A DNA stretch of 64,000 nucleotides, taken from NCBI RefSeq assembly GCF_900089775.1, contig NZ_FLOB01000001.1, positions 849,287 to 913,286 on the forward strand, read 5' to 3'. Of the stretch, positions 17,043 to 26,004 are shown piece after piece. A program made the translations under genes and the position numbers. This stretch comes from Marinomonas spartinae. GTDB lineage: Bacteria; Pseudomonadota; Gammaproteobacteria; Pseudomonadales; Marinomonadaceae. Under the pieces are notes generated by a model, which saw nothing but the letters and a program-made list of their open reading frames with translations, ran no database searches and had not been told where the DNA came from. Each line of letters starts with the position of its first letter. The stretch's first letter is position 1.

Positions 17043-18521
17043 TTATCTGAAGTGCTTGCATCTTTCAATCAGGGCGTTTAAATCCAGTTGAGATTCTGTG
17101 TTGTTTGCTAACCGATTTATTTGCGTATTACGATAATGATCATAGTGAAAGGTATTCGTTGGATTTAACCCAGCCCACATCAATAGCCTATTGAGTGCTT
17201 CTGGGTGATCGAAAATGCCATGCAGATAGGTACCAATGATGGCTTTGTCGGGGGATATAAAGCCGTCGAACTGTCCATTTTCTAGCTCGATCAGTGAGGT
17301 TATAGGGTGATGAAATTGCGAAATGCCACAATGGATTTCGTACCCTGTAACGGTCGTTTTTTCATCTAGAGCGATTAATTTTCCTATTTGTTGTGTTAGC
17401 TGTTTTTCTTTTTCGAGTGTGGTTGTCATGGGAATATAGCCCAATCCAGCGGATTTGGTGCCTTTTTGATCATTTTCTAGGCCATGATGATCGTATATTG
17501 TCTCTCCCAGCATTTGAAACCCTCCACAAATTCCCATGAGCTTGCCATCATAGCGCAGGTGTTTTTGTAAATACCCTTGCCAGCCTTGTTGTCGTAAAAA
17601 GGCGAGGTCGCTTTGAACACTTTTGCTACCAGGAAGAATCACCAAGTCGGCGGGAGGGATGGAGCTGTTTTCTTTGACCAATGTGACTTGTACTTCTGGA
17701 TGAAGTTTTAATGCATCCCAATCCGTATGGTTGCTGGTGCGTGGCATAATGGGGATCACAACGTTTAGCTTGGTGGCGTGATGTTCTTTTATTGGGCTAT
17801 GAGCCACTGCGTCTTCCGATTCCAAATAAAAACCTTTTAGGTAAGGCAATACACCCAGTACGGGTTTGCCTGTTCGTTGTTCCAGCCAGTCCAGACCGGG
17901 TTGCAGTAAGCTAAGGTCTCCTCGAAAGCGATTAATCACAAAACCGATGACTCTATCCTGCTCACTTTGGCTTAATAGATCTAGGGTACCCACAAGATGA
18001 GCAAATACCCCACCTTTATCAATATCCGCAATGATGATCACAGGACAGTCGATGGCTTCGGCAAACCCCATATTGGCTATGTCGCGATCGCGAAGGTTGA
18101 TTTCTGCAGGGCTGCCAGCCCCTTCAATGATGATGGCGTCGTACTGTTCGGCGAGGCGGTAGTAGGAGTCTAAGGCGGCTTGTTTGGCGATATGCTTGTA
18201 TTGGTGATAGCCCACCGCATTCATATTACCAATGGCTTTACCGTGAATGATTACCTGAGCACCCGTATCTGTATTGGGTTTGAGTAAGATTGGGTTCATA
18301 TCCACATGAGGTTCAATGCCAGCCGCATAAGCCTGAACGGCTTGGGCACGACCAATTTCGTGGCCTTCTCGGGTCACTGCACTGTTTAATGCCATATTTT
18401 GCGGTTTGAAGGGGGCAACAGATAGGCCTCGTCGGGCCAACAAGCGGCATAATGCCGTGACAAGGGTGCTTTTACCTGCGTCGGAAGTGGTGCCTTGTAC
18501 CATTAAATGGAAATTTGCCAT
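17043..18521 (-). CDS. cobQ: Cobyric acid synthase (glutamine-hydrolysing)
   Basis: Amidates positions b, d, e and g of adenosylcobyrinic acid a,c-diamide using ATP and glutamine. The 492-aa protein starts at ATG 18521 with the family N-terminus ([14 protein letters not shown]-loop); an in-frame start eight codons upstream is not needed. The dethiobiotin-synthetase-like N-domain has [22 protein letters not shown] and [14 protein letters not shown]. The C-terminal class I glutaminase domain has [11 protein letters not shown], the catalytic cysteine in [11 protein letters not shown] and the histidine in [12 protein letters not shown]. It is transcribed divergently from cobD across ~120 bp, where I see no cobalamin riboswitch boxes. 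Confidence 0.95.
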   Translation of the reverse strand: MANFHLMVQGTTSDAGKSTLVTALCRLLARRGLSVAPFKPQNMALNSAVTREGHEIGRAQAVQAYAAGIEPHVDMNPILLKPNTDTGAQVIIHGKAIGNMNAVGYHQYKHIAKQAALDSYYRLAEQYDAIIIEGAGSPAEINLRDRDIANMGFAEAIDCPVIIIADIDKGGVFAHLVGTLDLLSQSEQDRVIGFVINRFRGDLSLLQPGLDWLEQRTGKPVLGVLPYLKGFYLESEDAVAHSPIKEHHATKLNVVIPIMPRTSNHTDWDALKLHPEVQVTLVKENSSIPPADLVILPGSKSVQSDLAFLRQQGWQGYLQKHLRYDGKLMGICGGFQMLGETIYDHHGLENDQKGTKSAGLGYIPMTTTLEKEKQLTQQIGKLIALDEKTTVTGYEIHCGISQFHHPITSLIELENGQFDGFISPDKAIIGTYLHGIFDHPEALNRLLMWAGLNPTNTFHYDHYRNTQINRLANNTESQLDLNALIERCKHFR

Positions 18522-18643
18522 GGAAATGATCACGCTTAAAATCAATAAGATGCTAGAATTCTACTGGATTAGCGTTGTTTTTACTCTTACCTTTTTCCAG
18601 GACGCACTTGTTTAATATGAAATTTTTTAACATAGAATGATAC

Positions 18644-19597
18644 ATGATGACTTCCTTTTTATTCTCTGTGTTTGATTTATTGGCATCCACATCGGGCATG
18701 CTGGTGGCGGCGTTGTTGCTTGATCGCTTAGTGGGAGAGCCCAAAAAATGGCATCCCTTGGTTGTCTTTGGGCGCTGGGTCGATATTTGCCGCAGAGGGT
18801 TACAGTTGTCTTTAACGGACACCACTACTCGTCAACGTCAGGCAGGCGCGGTAGCTTGGTGTTGTGCGATATTTCCTTTGCTGTTCGGACTTGTGATCTT
18901 GATGTTTATTTTACCCGATTGGTTGACCGCCTTATTGTCCATTATAGTGTTGTATTTCTCCATCGGTTGGCAGAGTTTACGTGAGCATGCTCTGGCGATC
19001 GTAGAACCTCTAATCAGAGGAGATTTGCTTCAAGCTCGCCATGGAGTGAGTCGCATAGTCAGCCGTGATACCAATCAGTTAGACGAGACGCAAGTGGCTA
19101 AGGCAAGTATTGAGTCCGTCTTGGAGAATGGTAGCGACGCGGTTTTTGCGCCTATTTTTTGGTTCTTGGTGCTGGGTGTGCCAGGTGCGTTACTCTATCG
19201 TCTGGCCAATACCTTGGATGCTATGTGGGGGTATAAAACCGATACTCTTTTGCATTTTGGCTGGTTTGCTGCACGCTTCGACGATGTGATGAATTATATC
19301 CCTGCACGATTGGTTGTATTGACTTACGGTCTTTGTGGGCAGTTTGGTTCCGCATGGCGCTGTTACCAAGAACAGTCTAGCTCTTGGAAAAGTCCTAATG
19401 CGGGCCCAGTGATGGCGGCTGGTGCCGGGGCGTTAGGGATTAAACTGGGTGGGGCGGCTCCTTATTTTGGTAAGCTTGAGTCGCGGTCAGAGTTGGGAGA
19501 GGGGCGAGACCCAGTTGCGACGGATTTGAATAAAGCCATTCGCTTGGTTGATAAAGGGGTGTATTTGTGGGTGTTGGTTGTATGTTTGATGATGTGA
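18644..19597 (+). CDS. cobD: Adenosylcobinamide-phosphate synthase
   Basis: A membrane protein of the CobD/CbiB family (317 aa) that attaches aminopropanol phosphate (or ethanolamine phosphate) to adenosylcobyric acid. Family landmarks: LLLDRLVGEPKKWHPLVVFGRW near residue 25, the SRDTNQLDETQVAKASIESVLENGSDAVFAPIFWFL block around 140-180, and FGWFAARFDDVMNYIPARL followed by NAGPVMAAGAGALGIKLGGAAPYFG. Four to five hydrophobic helices are visible. The start may be either of two adjacent ATG codons (18644/18647). The 3' end overlaps cobC, and the set cobD-cobC-cobU forms a tight operon for the aminopropanol and nucleotide-loop steps. Confidence 0.94.
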   Translation: MMTSFLFSVFDLLASTSGMLVAALLLDRLVGEPKKWHPLVVFGRWVDICRRGLQLSLTDTTTRQRQAGAVAWCCAIFPLLFGLVILMFILPDWLTALLSIIVLYFSIGWQSLREHALAIVEPLIRGDLLQARHGVSRIVSRDTNQLDETQVAKASIESVLENGSDAVFAPIFWFLVLGVPGALLYRLANTLDAMWGYKTDTLLHFGWFAARFDDVMNYIPARLVVLTYGLCGQFGSAWRCYQEQSSSWKSPNAGPVMAAGAGALGIKLGGAAPYFGKLESRSELGEGRDPVATDLNKAIRLVDKGVYLWVLVVCLMM

Positions 19598-20691
19598 AGC
19601 CCGTGCAGTTGAGTCAAGAGCAATTAGGTCAAGCGCAATTGGATCAAGTCCCCCCACACCACGGTGGAGACTTGCAGCATTGGCAGCGAAAGGTAGGAAA
19701 TGACGCTCTTGACTGGTTGGATTTATCTTCCGCCTGTAATCGCGAGCCACGGCCAGTACCTGAAGTTGATCCTATTTTATGGCAGGAGCTACCAGATCAA
19801 ACCGCTTTACTCAATCAAGCAGCTCATTTTTATGGTATCAGGCCAATCGCCATTGGGGCTGGTTCTCAGCATATTATTGAGTCTTTACCTTTATTTTTGT
19901 CTTATCAACATGCGAAAAAACGGGCCTGTGTGCCTCGTATTGGTTATCAAGAGCATGCTTTCGCTTGGCAAAAGTGGGGGTATGAGTTGGTATTTTATGA
20001 TGCAGTTAACGAGCTACTTGAGATGGAGTGGTCTGTCGCGGTGGTTATACAGCCCAATAATCCGACAGGGGCTATGGCAGAGGCTGTTTTGATAAAAGCG
20101 CTTGTTGTTCGAGCTGAGCTGCTTGAGGGGCACCTTGTGATAGATGAGGCCTTTATTGATCCAATGCCGCATTTGAGTGTGCTGAATGAATTAGAAAGGC
20201 TGGTGAAGAGCGAGTCATTATTTGTTTTGCGATCTGTTGGCAAATTTTTTGGATTGGCGGGTGCGAGAGTCGGTTTTGTGTTTTGTGCAACCTCTTGGCA
20301 AAGTACATTGCGAAATTTATTGGGCCCTTGGCCCGTGGCGACGCCCAGTTTATGGCTGGTGGAGCAGGCTTTAAAGGATGTTTCATGGCAAGAGAAAGCG
20401 CTATTGTCTTTAGCGGATCGACAGAAAGTGTTTATTGATCGAATCATGCCAAAGTTTCATACGGTATTTGACTCCCAAGAGTGTGTGATTACGCCGCTAT
20501 TTTTTACTTGGAGGCTAGAGAGCAAAGAGGCCGCTGAGTTTGCTTTTAGTATGCTTCATCAGGTAGGGGTTCATACGCGATTAGGTGACGGTTGGATTCG
20601 TGTAGCCTTGCCCGCTATGCATGAGATGGCCCCGTTAAATCATGCTTTGGTAGGGCTATTAAAAAAAGCTGGGGGGAGAGAGCTCGCATGA
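19582..20691 (+). CDS. cobC: L-threonine-O-3-phosphate decarboxylase (CobC/Salmonella CobD type)
   Basis: A class I/II PLP aminotransferase-fold enzyme that makes (R)-1-amino-2-propanol phosphate for the cobalamin side chain. From ATG 19582 it is 369 aa; a GTG at 19567 would add five residues. The N-terminal HHGGDLQHWQRKVG…WLDLSSACN is typical of the family. QPNNPTGAM, VIDEAFIDPMP and the Schiff-base lysine in RSVGKFFGLAGARVGF (residue ~221) are intact. The gene starts inside the end of cobD and overlaps cobU by 4 bp (ATGA). The first ~25 residues are a glutamine-rich extension encoded by a 15-bp tandem repeat, probably dispensable. The symbol follows Pseudomonas usage. Confidence 0.92.
   Translation: MFDDVKPVQLSQEQLGQAQLDQVPPHHGGDLQHWQRKVGNDALDWLDLSSACNREPRPVPEVDPILWQELPDQTALLNQAAHFYGIRPIAIGAGSQHIIESLPLFLSYQHAKKRACVPRIGYQEHAFAWQKWGYELVFYDAVNELLEMEWSVAVVIQPNNPTGAMAEAVLIKALVVRAELLEGHLVIDEAFIDPMPHLSVLNELERLVKSESLFVLRSVGKFFGLAGARVGFVFCATSWQSTLRNLLGPWPVATPSLWLVEQALKDVSWQEKALLSLADRQKVFIDRIMPKFHTVFDSQECVITPLFFTWRLESKEAAEFAFSMLHQVGVHTRLGDGWIRVALPAMHEMAPLNHALVGLLKKAGGRELA
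19606..19650 (+). repeat. Three 15-bp tandem repeats in the 5' end of cobC
   Basis: Three consecutive 15-bp units (19606-19620, 19621-19635, 19636-19650) share CA(A/G)TT..G.TCAAG and encode Gln-Leu-x-Gln-x three times. Being in multiples of three bases, changes in copy number would keep the frame. The repeat overlaps no family-conserved residue. Confidence 0.75.
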
Positions 20692-21206
20692 AGCACTTAG
20701 TCCTAGGAGGTGTTCGTAGCGGGAAAAGTGCCTTTGCCCAACAGCAAGTCGCACAATCTGGCGATCCGGTTTGTTATATTGCCACATCGCAGATTAAGGA
20801 TGAGGAAATGGCCGCTCGCGTATTAGCTCATCAACAGAACCGACCCAGTGACTGGCAGTTGATTGAAGAGCCGATTGCCTTGGCAAGCTCATTGGCCTCG
20901 TTGAACAAGTCTGGTCAGTCGGTGATTGTGGAATGTATAACACTGTGGCTAACAAACTTATTGTGTCTTGAAGACGAAGAGCGCTTTGAGCAAGAGACGA
21001 CGGCTTTTCTTCGCGCAGTGGCTGCTTTTCAAGGAGAGCTTGTGATTGTTTCTAGTGAAGTCGGTTTGGGGATTATGCCAATAAACGTAATGGCACGTCG
21101 TTTTGCTGATGAAGCAGGCGTTCTCAACCAAAAACTTGCAAAACTAACCGACCGGGTAACTTTAGTTGCAGCAGGGTTAGCAATGCCGCTAAAATCCTCG
21201 CTCTAA
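20688..21206 (+). CDS. cobU: Adenosylcobinamide kinase / adenosylcobinamide-phosphate guanylyltransferase
   Basis: A bifunctional enzyme (CobU/CobP, 172 aa) that phosphorylates adenosylcobinamide and then transfers GMP to give adenosyl-GDP-cobinamide. The P-loop GGVRSGKS is at residues 7-14, next to the family stretch CYIATSQIKDEEMAARVLAHQQNRP; the second conserved block is VIVECITLWLTNLL, and SSEVGLGIMP…ARRFADEAGVLNQKLA closes the fold. It overlaps cobC by 4 bp. cobS and cobT, which often follow, are not here; gpt comes next. Confidence 0.95.
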   Translation: MKHLVLGGVRSGKSAFAQQQVAQSGDPVCYIATSQIKDEEMAARVLAHQQNRPSDWQLIEEPIALASSLASLNKSGQSVIVECITLWLTNLLCLEDEERFEQETTAFLRAVAAFQGELVIVSSEVGLGIMPINVMARRFADEAGVLNQKLAKLTDRVTLVAAGLAMPLKSSL

Positions 21207-21232
21207 CTTAATTATTAGGAGCTTAATCGGCC

Positions 21233-21724
21233 ATGATCCCGTATTCAAAAGATTTCCCTGTTTCTTGGGAAGAGCTTCACCGTAATGCACGAGCCTTGTC
21301 ATGGCGTTTGTTAGAACAAGGGCCATGGAAAGGCATTATTGCGATTACTCGAGGTGGGCTGGTGCCTGCCGCCATTTTATGTCGTGAAATGGACATCCGT
21401 TTGATTGATACTATTTGCATTATTAGTTACCAATCCGAAAAGGGAGGGGCGGCAATGGAACAAGGTGAGCTTCAAGTACTTAAAGGCGTGGAAGGCGATG
21501 GAGAAGGTTACATTTTAGTCGATGACTTGGTGGATACGGGGCGAACAGCGGCAAAGGTCCGCGAGATGTTGCCTAAGGCGCATTTTGCAACCATTTACGC
21601 CAAGCCTGCCGGTAAACCCCTAGTGGATACTTTTATCACAGAAGTGAGCCAAGATACTTGGATTCGCTTTCCTTGGGATATGGAATATACCTTTTCAACT
21701 CCCTTGGCTGATCGCCAAAGTTAA
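21233..21724 (+). CDS. gpt: Xanthine/guanine phosphoribosyltransferase
   Basis: A purine salvage enzyme (163 aa, close to the 152 of E. coli Gpt) that joins PRPP to xanthine or guanine. The type I PRPP-binding motif [13 protein letters not shown] is at ~96-108. [12 protein letters not shown] near residue 40 and the C-terminal [10 protein letters not shown], which covers the purine site, are diagnostic for Gpt rather than for hypoxanthine-type enzymes. An AGGAG-type site precedes the ATG. It is 26 bp downstream of cobU and may be cotranscribed, although there is no functional link. Confidence 0.93.
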   Translation: MIPYSKDFPVSWEELHRNARALSWRLLEQGPWKGIIAITRGGLVPAAILCREMDIRLIDTICIISYQSEKGGAAMEQGELQVLKGVEGDGEGYILVDDLVDTGRTAAKVREMLPKAHFATIYAKPAGKPLVDTFITEVSQDTWIRFPWDMEYTFSTPLADRQS

Positions 21725-22046
21725 TAAAATTTTCACGCTTCAATGTGTTTATTTATCTAGTCGATTGGGAGTAAATGTCTTCACCTGTATTATTGCGAGT
21801 AAGCGTTTGAGTTCTGGTGAGTAGGGGTTTTGATTCTTTGGAATTGTAAATATTATAAAAAGTTTTGTTTATTATTGCGTTATTTGGTTAGATTTATTGG
21901 ATAAGAAGTGAGCGAGGTTACAAAAAACGACGGAAGTCTCACTGCTTTTAATCGGCTCATTATCTAATCTAATTCTGTTGCTATTTCCCTGAAAACGATG
22001 TGTCTAGAAGCGCAGTTGTTTTCGCTTTGATCGATAAGGACGCATT
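21725..22046. other. Intergenic stretch without a supported gene
   Basis: About 320 bp, AT-rich at 21840-21905, between gpt and the DUF2914 gene. I see no coding frame, no convincing hairpin terminator and no repeat. It presumably holds the promoter of the downstream secreted protein. Confidence 0.5.
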
Positions 22047-22520
22047 ATGTTACGCGTTTTAAATAATGTTTTATTAACAAGTCTTTTTGTCTTCTCCATG
22101 ACGGCTTCTGCATCGACTGAACCTGCACCAGCATCGACTGCAGGTGAGGTAGCTCGGGCTGTTTTCGCGAGCGATGTGATTGATCGTGAGCCAATTGATA
22201 ATATTGGCAATACGGTAAAGGTTGACTATAGCGGCATTCAAAAAGTGTATTTTTTTACAGATTTACGCGGTATGGATGGTAGTACGGTTAGCCATCGCTG
22301 GTTGCTTGATGGACAGGTGATGGCGGATATTCCATTTGACATTGGAGGCGACCGTTGGCGAGTTTGGTCGAGTAAACGTTTACTACCTGGCTTTGAAGGC
22401 ACATGGACGGTTCAGGTTGTTAAGGATGGCAAAGTGCTCACCTCTCGATCTTTTCAGTATGTAGATGACGATACAGACAAGCAAGCTGATAATACTGAGA
22501 ATAATAGTGCAGGGAAATAG
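22047..22520 (+). CDS. Exported DUF2914-domain protein
   Basis: A 157-aa protein with a signal peptide (MLRVLNNVLLTSLFVFSMTASA) followed by a single small domain of the DUF2914 type: KVYFFTDLRGMDGSTVSHRWLLDGQVMADIPFDIGGDRWRVWSSKRLLPGFEGTWTVQVV, rich in aromatic residues and beta strands. The C-terminus is acidic and asparagine-rich and probably disordered. DUF2914 has no established function; in other proteins it occurs in exported or membrane-linked polypeptides. The frame is convincing because of the signal peptide and domain. The gene stands between gpt and a small DUF1904 gene, with no informative partner. Confidence 0.8.
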   Translation: MLRVLNNVLLTSLFVFSMTASASTEPAPASTAGEVARAVFASDVIDREPIDNIGNTVKVDYSGIQKVYFFTDLRGMDGSTVSHRWLLDGQVMADIPFDIGGDRWRVWSSKRLLPGFEGTWTVQVVKDGKVLTSRSFQYVDDDTDKQADNTENNSAGK

Positions 22521-22583
22521 TACAGATAGAGTGTTAGCCTCATCATCACATAGTGCGTGAATGAATAAGGAGAATAGAAGAAG

Positions 22584-22916
22584 ATGCCACATATTCGTGT
22601 CAGAGGGCTGCCGCTTGATGAGTTGGAATCAATTGCTGATATATTGATTGAAAGCTTGTCAGAAATAACCGATACGCCTAACTCCCATTTTACCTTAGAG
22701 TATCAAGCGGTGACTTACTTAGTGGCAGGTGGTGCTTCCCCTTCTTATCCCTTTTTTGAAATCCTATGGTTTGATCGTGGAGATCAGGTTAAAGCGAAAG
22801 TGGCTCTGTTTATTGAAGATCTAGTACGTTCATTAGTTGACAGTGGTCAAGATATTGCCGTGCTATTTCATGATTTAAATGGTAACGATTATTACGAGAA
22901 CGGTGAGCACTTCTGA
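22584..22916 (+). CDS. DUF1904 family small protein (tautomerase-like fold)
   Basis: A 110-aa cytoplasmic protein of the DUF1904 type, beginning MPHIRVRGL, with LVAGGASPSYPFFEILWFDRGDQVKAKVA in the middle and HDLNGNDYYENGEHF at the end. The family is distantly related to small tautomerases and begins with Met-Pro, but no enzymatic activity is established. A GGAG-containing site lies upstream. The gene ends convergently with yjbH, and its final codons form one arm of an 11-bp inverted repeat. Confidence 0.8.
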   Translation: MPHIRVRGLPLDELESIADILIESLSEITDTPNSHFTLEYQAVTYLVAGGASPSYPFFEILWFDRGDQVKAKVALFIEDLVRSLVDSGQDIAVLFHDLNGNDYYENGEHF

Positions 22917-22959
22917 TTATCCTTTTGGGATGAGTAGAAATGTTTCATGTGCTCACCGT
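22900..22959. terminator. Long-loop inverted repeat between convergent genes
   Basis: ACGGTGAGCAC (22900-22910, within the last codons of the DUF1904 gene) and its exact complement at 22949-22959 are separated by 38 nt. It lies in the gap before the yjbH 3' end. No U-run is seen; a role in stopping or stabilising convergent transcripts is a guess. Confidence 0.4.
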
Positions 22960-22988
22960 ACTCCTGTTTCTCTTAGTCCTTCCCTATA

Positions 22989-25205
22989 TTATTCGCTCTT
23001 GCCTATACTGCTTGGTCGCCCGAACCAAGGAGAGACAGGGTCAGTAATATTAAATAGACTGTAGCGTTTGGCTAGCATCTGGCCACCATCACGAGTCAGC
23101 GGTTGCCATGGCAAGGTTCCTCTTTCTGTTGTTGGGTGAATAGACATTAAGTCAAACGGAATGGATATATAGAATCCTTTGGTAAAACTTCCTTCGCCAT
23201 AGTCTTTTGCTGACATGGTTGTTTTAGCGGCGAAAGCTCCTACAATAATACCTGTTTTAAATTGTCTGGAGATATCCACCCTCGTACCAAAATCCTGCGC
23301 TAAGAACTGGCCTACATCAACACGAAAAAGTAGGTTGTCCATGGCTTTCCAGCGAGGTTCATAATACACGGAAAGGTGCCCAGTTGGTTTTTTTACCAAT
23401 ACTTTTGTGTTCTGTCCATAACCATGGATATTATTGTAAATACCGAATGTGGTGTTAGGGTCGCGCTGAGAGACAAGGTTCAAGTCAGCGCCAATCGCCC
23501 AGTTGGCATTTGGTTGACGGTATAATACTTCGCTACCTACCCCAGCAAACATGGTTTCAAGATAGCCTGCGTAAACTTGTTGGTACCAGTTGGAGTGGTA
23601 TTTTTCAAACCAAGTGAGCTGAAGGTTACTGATAGAAGTGTCTTTATCCATATAAGCACGAACTAAACTTCGGACTCGGTAATTGTTCGTCCCATCGTTG
23701 AGCTTTAAAAAGTTAAATTTATCGTAATTGTTTAGCACATGGAAACTGAGTGAGCTAGACAGCTGTAGATGGGGATTAAACCAGTAAGAAGCGTAGCCAT
23801 CTAAATCTAAACTGTATAAATAAAAGGTCTCTGGGCTACCAAAAGATTGCTCCAAATGAGGCCCAAAGCCATATTGAAAAGTGGATTGCCCATCGTATAT
23901 GGGCTTGGTATTCAGTGTAGCCTTGTTGATTTTTGTTGGTTGGGTGGCGTCTTTTATATTGGCATTGATATAACTAACATTGGCAACTTTTTTATACTTA
24001 TCTGCATTGATTTGCGTGTTAGTTAGAGGGATGCGCTGATCTTGCTCGATGACATCGTATTGTTTAATTTTCGTTGGCAAAGCATTGGCGAGTACGGCTG
24101 CCGCCCGCTCATGGGCCAGATTGCGGTCTCGATATTGTGTTTGATGGGCTACAACGGTGACCGTGTCACCATGATGATAAAATTCGCTATTCTGATAACC
24201 AGCAATTTTGGATAAGTCGTCGTCTAGTTTTTTCCAATTGACATCAGTAAGCTTAATTGGATGATTATTAGTGAGAGCAGGGACTGGAGTGGCTTTCCAT
24301 ATTGATGGCTGGTCATTAAAATTTGCGTGTAGATTAATTCCTAGCGTCAAGGTATTGCCGCGTTCATAGCTTAACTTGAGATTGGTAAAGTCGTTTACTG
24401 CGTAAACCGCACCGATATTCCAAGGAGTGCTTGGTGTCAGATTGGCATTGCCGTGCGTTTCTGCGTAATCTTGACGGTAGTTATTGCTATCGTATTCGAG
24501 TTTTAACCGAAGAGGCTCATAAGGGGTTTGGTACTCTATACCGCCAAACAGAGCTGTATCGCCATGGAAAAAACGCTTGTAGTCGATTTCTCCGCCATTT
24601 CCGCTATATTGATTGCTGCGTTGGCAGAGTCGATTGGATAGGGTGCAAAAAGGGTTTTTGATATTATTTCTTCTTCCCAAATATCCCCAACCTAGGCCAA
24701 GGGTAAAGTCGAATTGCCCGAAGCGATTGGTTGATAAGCGTTTAGTAGCGGCAATAAATTCGCCATCAAACAAGCCTGTACCGCCTATATCGCGAAACCC
24801 CAAAGAGGTTTCGGGTAGATATTGGCTTTCTTTTAGCAGTCTTAACTTAAGGTCGATGCCTTTATCTGTGTACTTTGTATTACCGCTAAATTGTGGGTCA
24901 TTACTGTAAAGTGCATCGGATACTTGGGTGTAACGAATGGTGCTTTCTAGCCAAGGCATTAACTGTATTGACAAAGTGTAGAAGTTGTAGTTGTCATTAT
25001 GTGAATAGCCTGCATTAAACTCACCATCCTTTGCCATTCGTCCGGTGGGCATTTGCATCAACCCCACGCCCCCAAAATCCATCTGGGTTGGTTTAAACGG
25101 TGGAAGCACGAAGGGGGGAGATAGTAGTGGTTGTTCCTCGTTACTGGCATGAACAAGGCTGGAACAAGCGATGAGAGAGATGAGGATAAATCGTGGGTAC
25201 AACAT
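22989..25205 (-). CDS. yjbH: YjbH-family outer-membrane exopolysaccharide protein
   Basis: A 738-aa protein with an N-terminal signal peptide (MLYPRFILISLIACSSLVHA), then the diagnostic start FGGVGLMQMPTGRMAKDGEFNAGYSHND, which resembles an outer-membrane barrel. A second barrel-like half has FGPHLEQSFG…LYSLDLDGYASYWFNPHLQLSSSL and the closing KGFYISIPFDLM…LPWQPLTRDGGQMLAKRYSL. The family (YjbH/GfcD) is linked to secretion of exopolysaccharide or group 4 capsule across the outer membrane. Its start codon overlaps the yjbG stop by one base (TAATG), so the two are coupled. It is the last gene of yjbFGH and ends convergently with the DUF1904 gene. Confidence 0.92.
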   Translation of the reverse strand: MLYPRFILISLIACSSLVHASNEEQPLLSPPFVLPPFKPTQMDFGGVGLMQMPTGRMAKDGEFNAGYSHNDNYNFYTLSIQLMPWLESTIRYTQVSDALYSNDPQFSGNTKYTDKGIDLKLRLLKESQYLPETSLGFRDIGGTGLFDGEFIAATKRLSTNRFGQFDFTLGLGWGYLGRRNNIKNPFCTLSNRLCQRSNQYSGNGGEIDYKRFFHGDTALFGGIEYQTPYEPLRLKLEYDSNNYRQDYAETHGNANLTPSTPWNIGAVYAVNDFTNLKLSYERGNTLTLGINLHANFNDQPSIWKATPVPALTNNHPIKLTDVNWKKLDDDLSKIAGYQNSEFYHHGDTVTVVAHQTQYRDRNLAHERAAAVLANALPTKIKQYDVIEQDQRIPLTNTQINADKYKKVANVSYINANIKDATQPTKINKATLNTKPIYDGQSTFQYGFGPHLEQSFGSPETFYLYSLDLDGYASYWFNPHLQLSSSLSFHVLNNYDKFNFLKLNDGTNNYRVRSLVRAYMDKDTSISNLQLTWFEKYHSNWYQQVYAGYLETMFAGVGSEVLYRQPNANWAIGADLNLVSQRDPNTTFGIYNNIHGYGQNTKVLVKKPTGHLSVYYEPRWKAMDNLLFRVDVGQFLAQDFGTRVDISRQFKTGIIVGAFAAKTTMSAKDYGEGSFTKGFYISIPFDLMSIHPTTERGTLPWQPLTRDGGQMLAKRYSLFNITDPVSPWFGRPSSIGKSE

Positions 25206-25969
25206 TACTTCTCCAGGCGATTTTGCAAAAGGGTCACAATGTTTTGGTTAAGTTGTTCGGGGATTTCATTCGATGCTATGTAGATAATGGCCCCGGGGGC
25301 GAGATACGTTGGTTGCTTTTGTTGATGGATGTTTTGAATTTGATCAATGGTTTGATCCGGTTCGATGATCCAAATAGTTGTATTCATCGCGACATTATAA
25401 AAAGGGATGTCAGGTAAGTAGGCTTGCAAAGATGAGCCGTCTTGTAGTGCTAAGTTAATAGGGGTGGTGCTTTGAATCGCTCCATACACCTTAATATCAT
25501 GGGGGCTTTCTGGGAGGTAGAGCCTAAACTGGCCCTTTAATAAAGGGTTTTTTTGGGGGAAGACTCTGACAATATCGTAGTCTAAAGAGAGTGTTTCCTT
25601 CTTGGCAAATGCAGTGTGCTTTAATTGAGAACGCATTTTTTCGGTCGAAAAGGTTTTAGCCATTGCAAGTTGATCCATTACGTTTTGTTTAAAACGCATA
25701 AAGTCTTGCTGCTGAGTTTCGTCTACTAATGCTGCCCCTAAGTAATAGGGATTGTAAGTTAGGGTGTGTAGGGCCTCGGCTAATACCATGGATAAACGTG
25801 GTGGTGTAGTATAGCGAAATGTTGTTGCTGTCTCCATCAAGGTGACTTGGTTGTTGCTTTTGGGGCTTTCCTCTTGGCTTTGATCTGCAAAAACGAAAGA
25901 CGATAAGGTCAGTGCTAAGGCAAGGATAGAAAGTTTTACGGTATTTATAGTCGTTCGCAATTTGTCCAC
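25205..25969 (-). CDS. yjbG: YjbG/GfcC-type periplasmic polysaccharide protein
   Basis: A 254-aa secreted protein; the signal peptide ends around SSFVFA-DQ. It matches the GfcC/YjbG family by the PRLSMVLAEAL…YYLGAALVD segment, the DYDIVRVFPQKNPLLKGQFRLYLP block and the C-terminal PGAIIYIASNEIPEQLNQNIVTLLQNR. Known GfcC structures carry two ubiquitin-like beta-grasp domains resembling the D2/D3 domains of Wza, suggesting contact with the export channel. It sits between yjbF and yjbH and overlaps the latter by one base. Confidence 0.9.
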   Translation of the reverse strand: MDKLRTTINTVKLSILALALTLSSFVFADQSQEESPKSNNQVTLMETATTFRYTTPPRLSMVLAEALHTLTYNPYYLGAALVDETQQQDFMRFKQNVMDQLAMAKTFSTEKMRSQLKHTAFAKKETLSLDYDIVRVFPQKNPLLKGQFRLYLPESPHDIKVYGAIQSTTPINLALQDGSSLQAYLPDIPFYNVAMNTTIWIIEPDQTIDQIQNIHQQKQPTYLAPGAIIYIASNEIPEQLNQNIVTLLQNRLEK

Positions 25970-26004
25970 GGGCTAAGTCCCTTTTTTGTTTTTAAGGCTT
26001 AATC

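Noticed and set aside
16837..17091. Plus-strand ORF between the ligase gene and cobQ
   Set aside because: It overlaps both minus-strand genes and has no recognisable motif or ribosome binding site.
18522..18643. Cobalamin riboswitch between cobQ and cobD
   Set aside because: The spacer is only ~120 bp and no B12-box-like GCCACTG core or supporting stems are seen.
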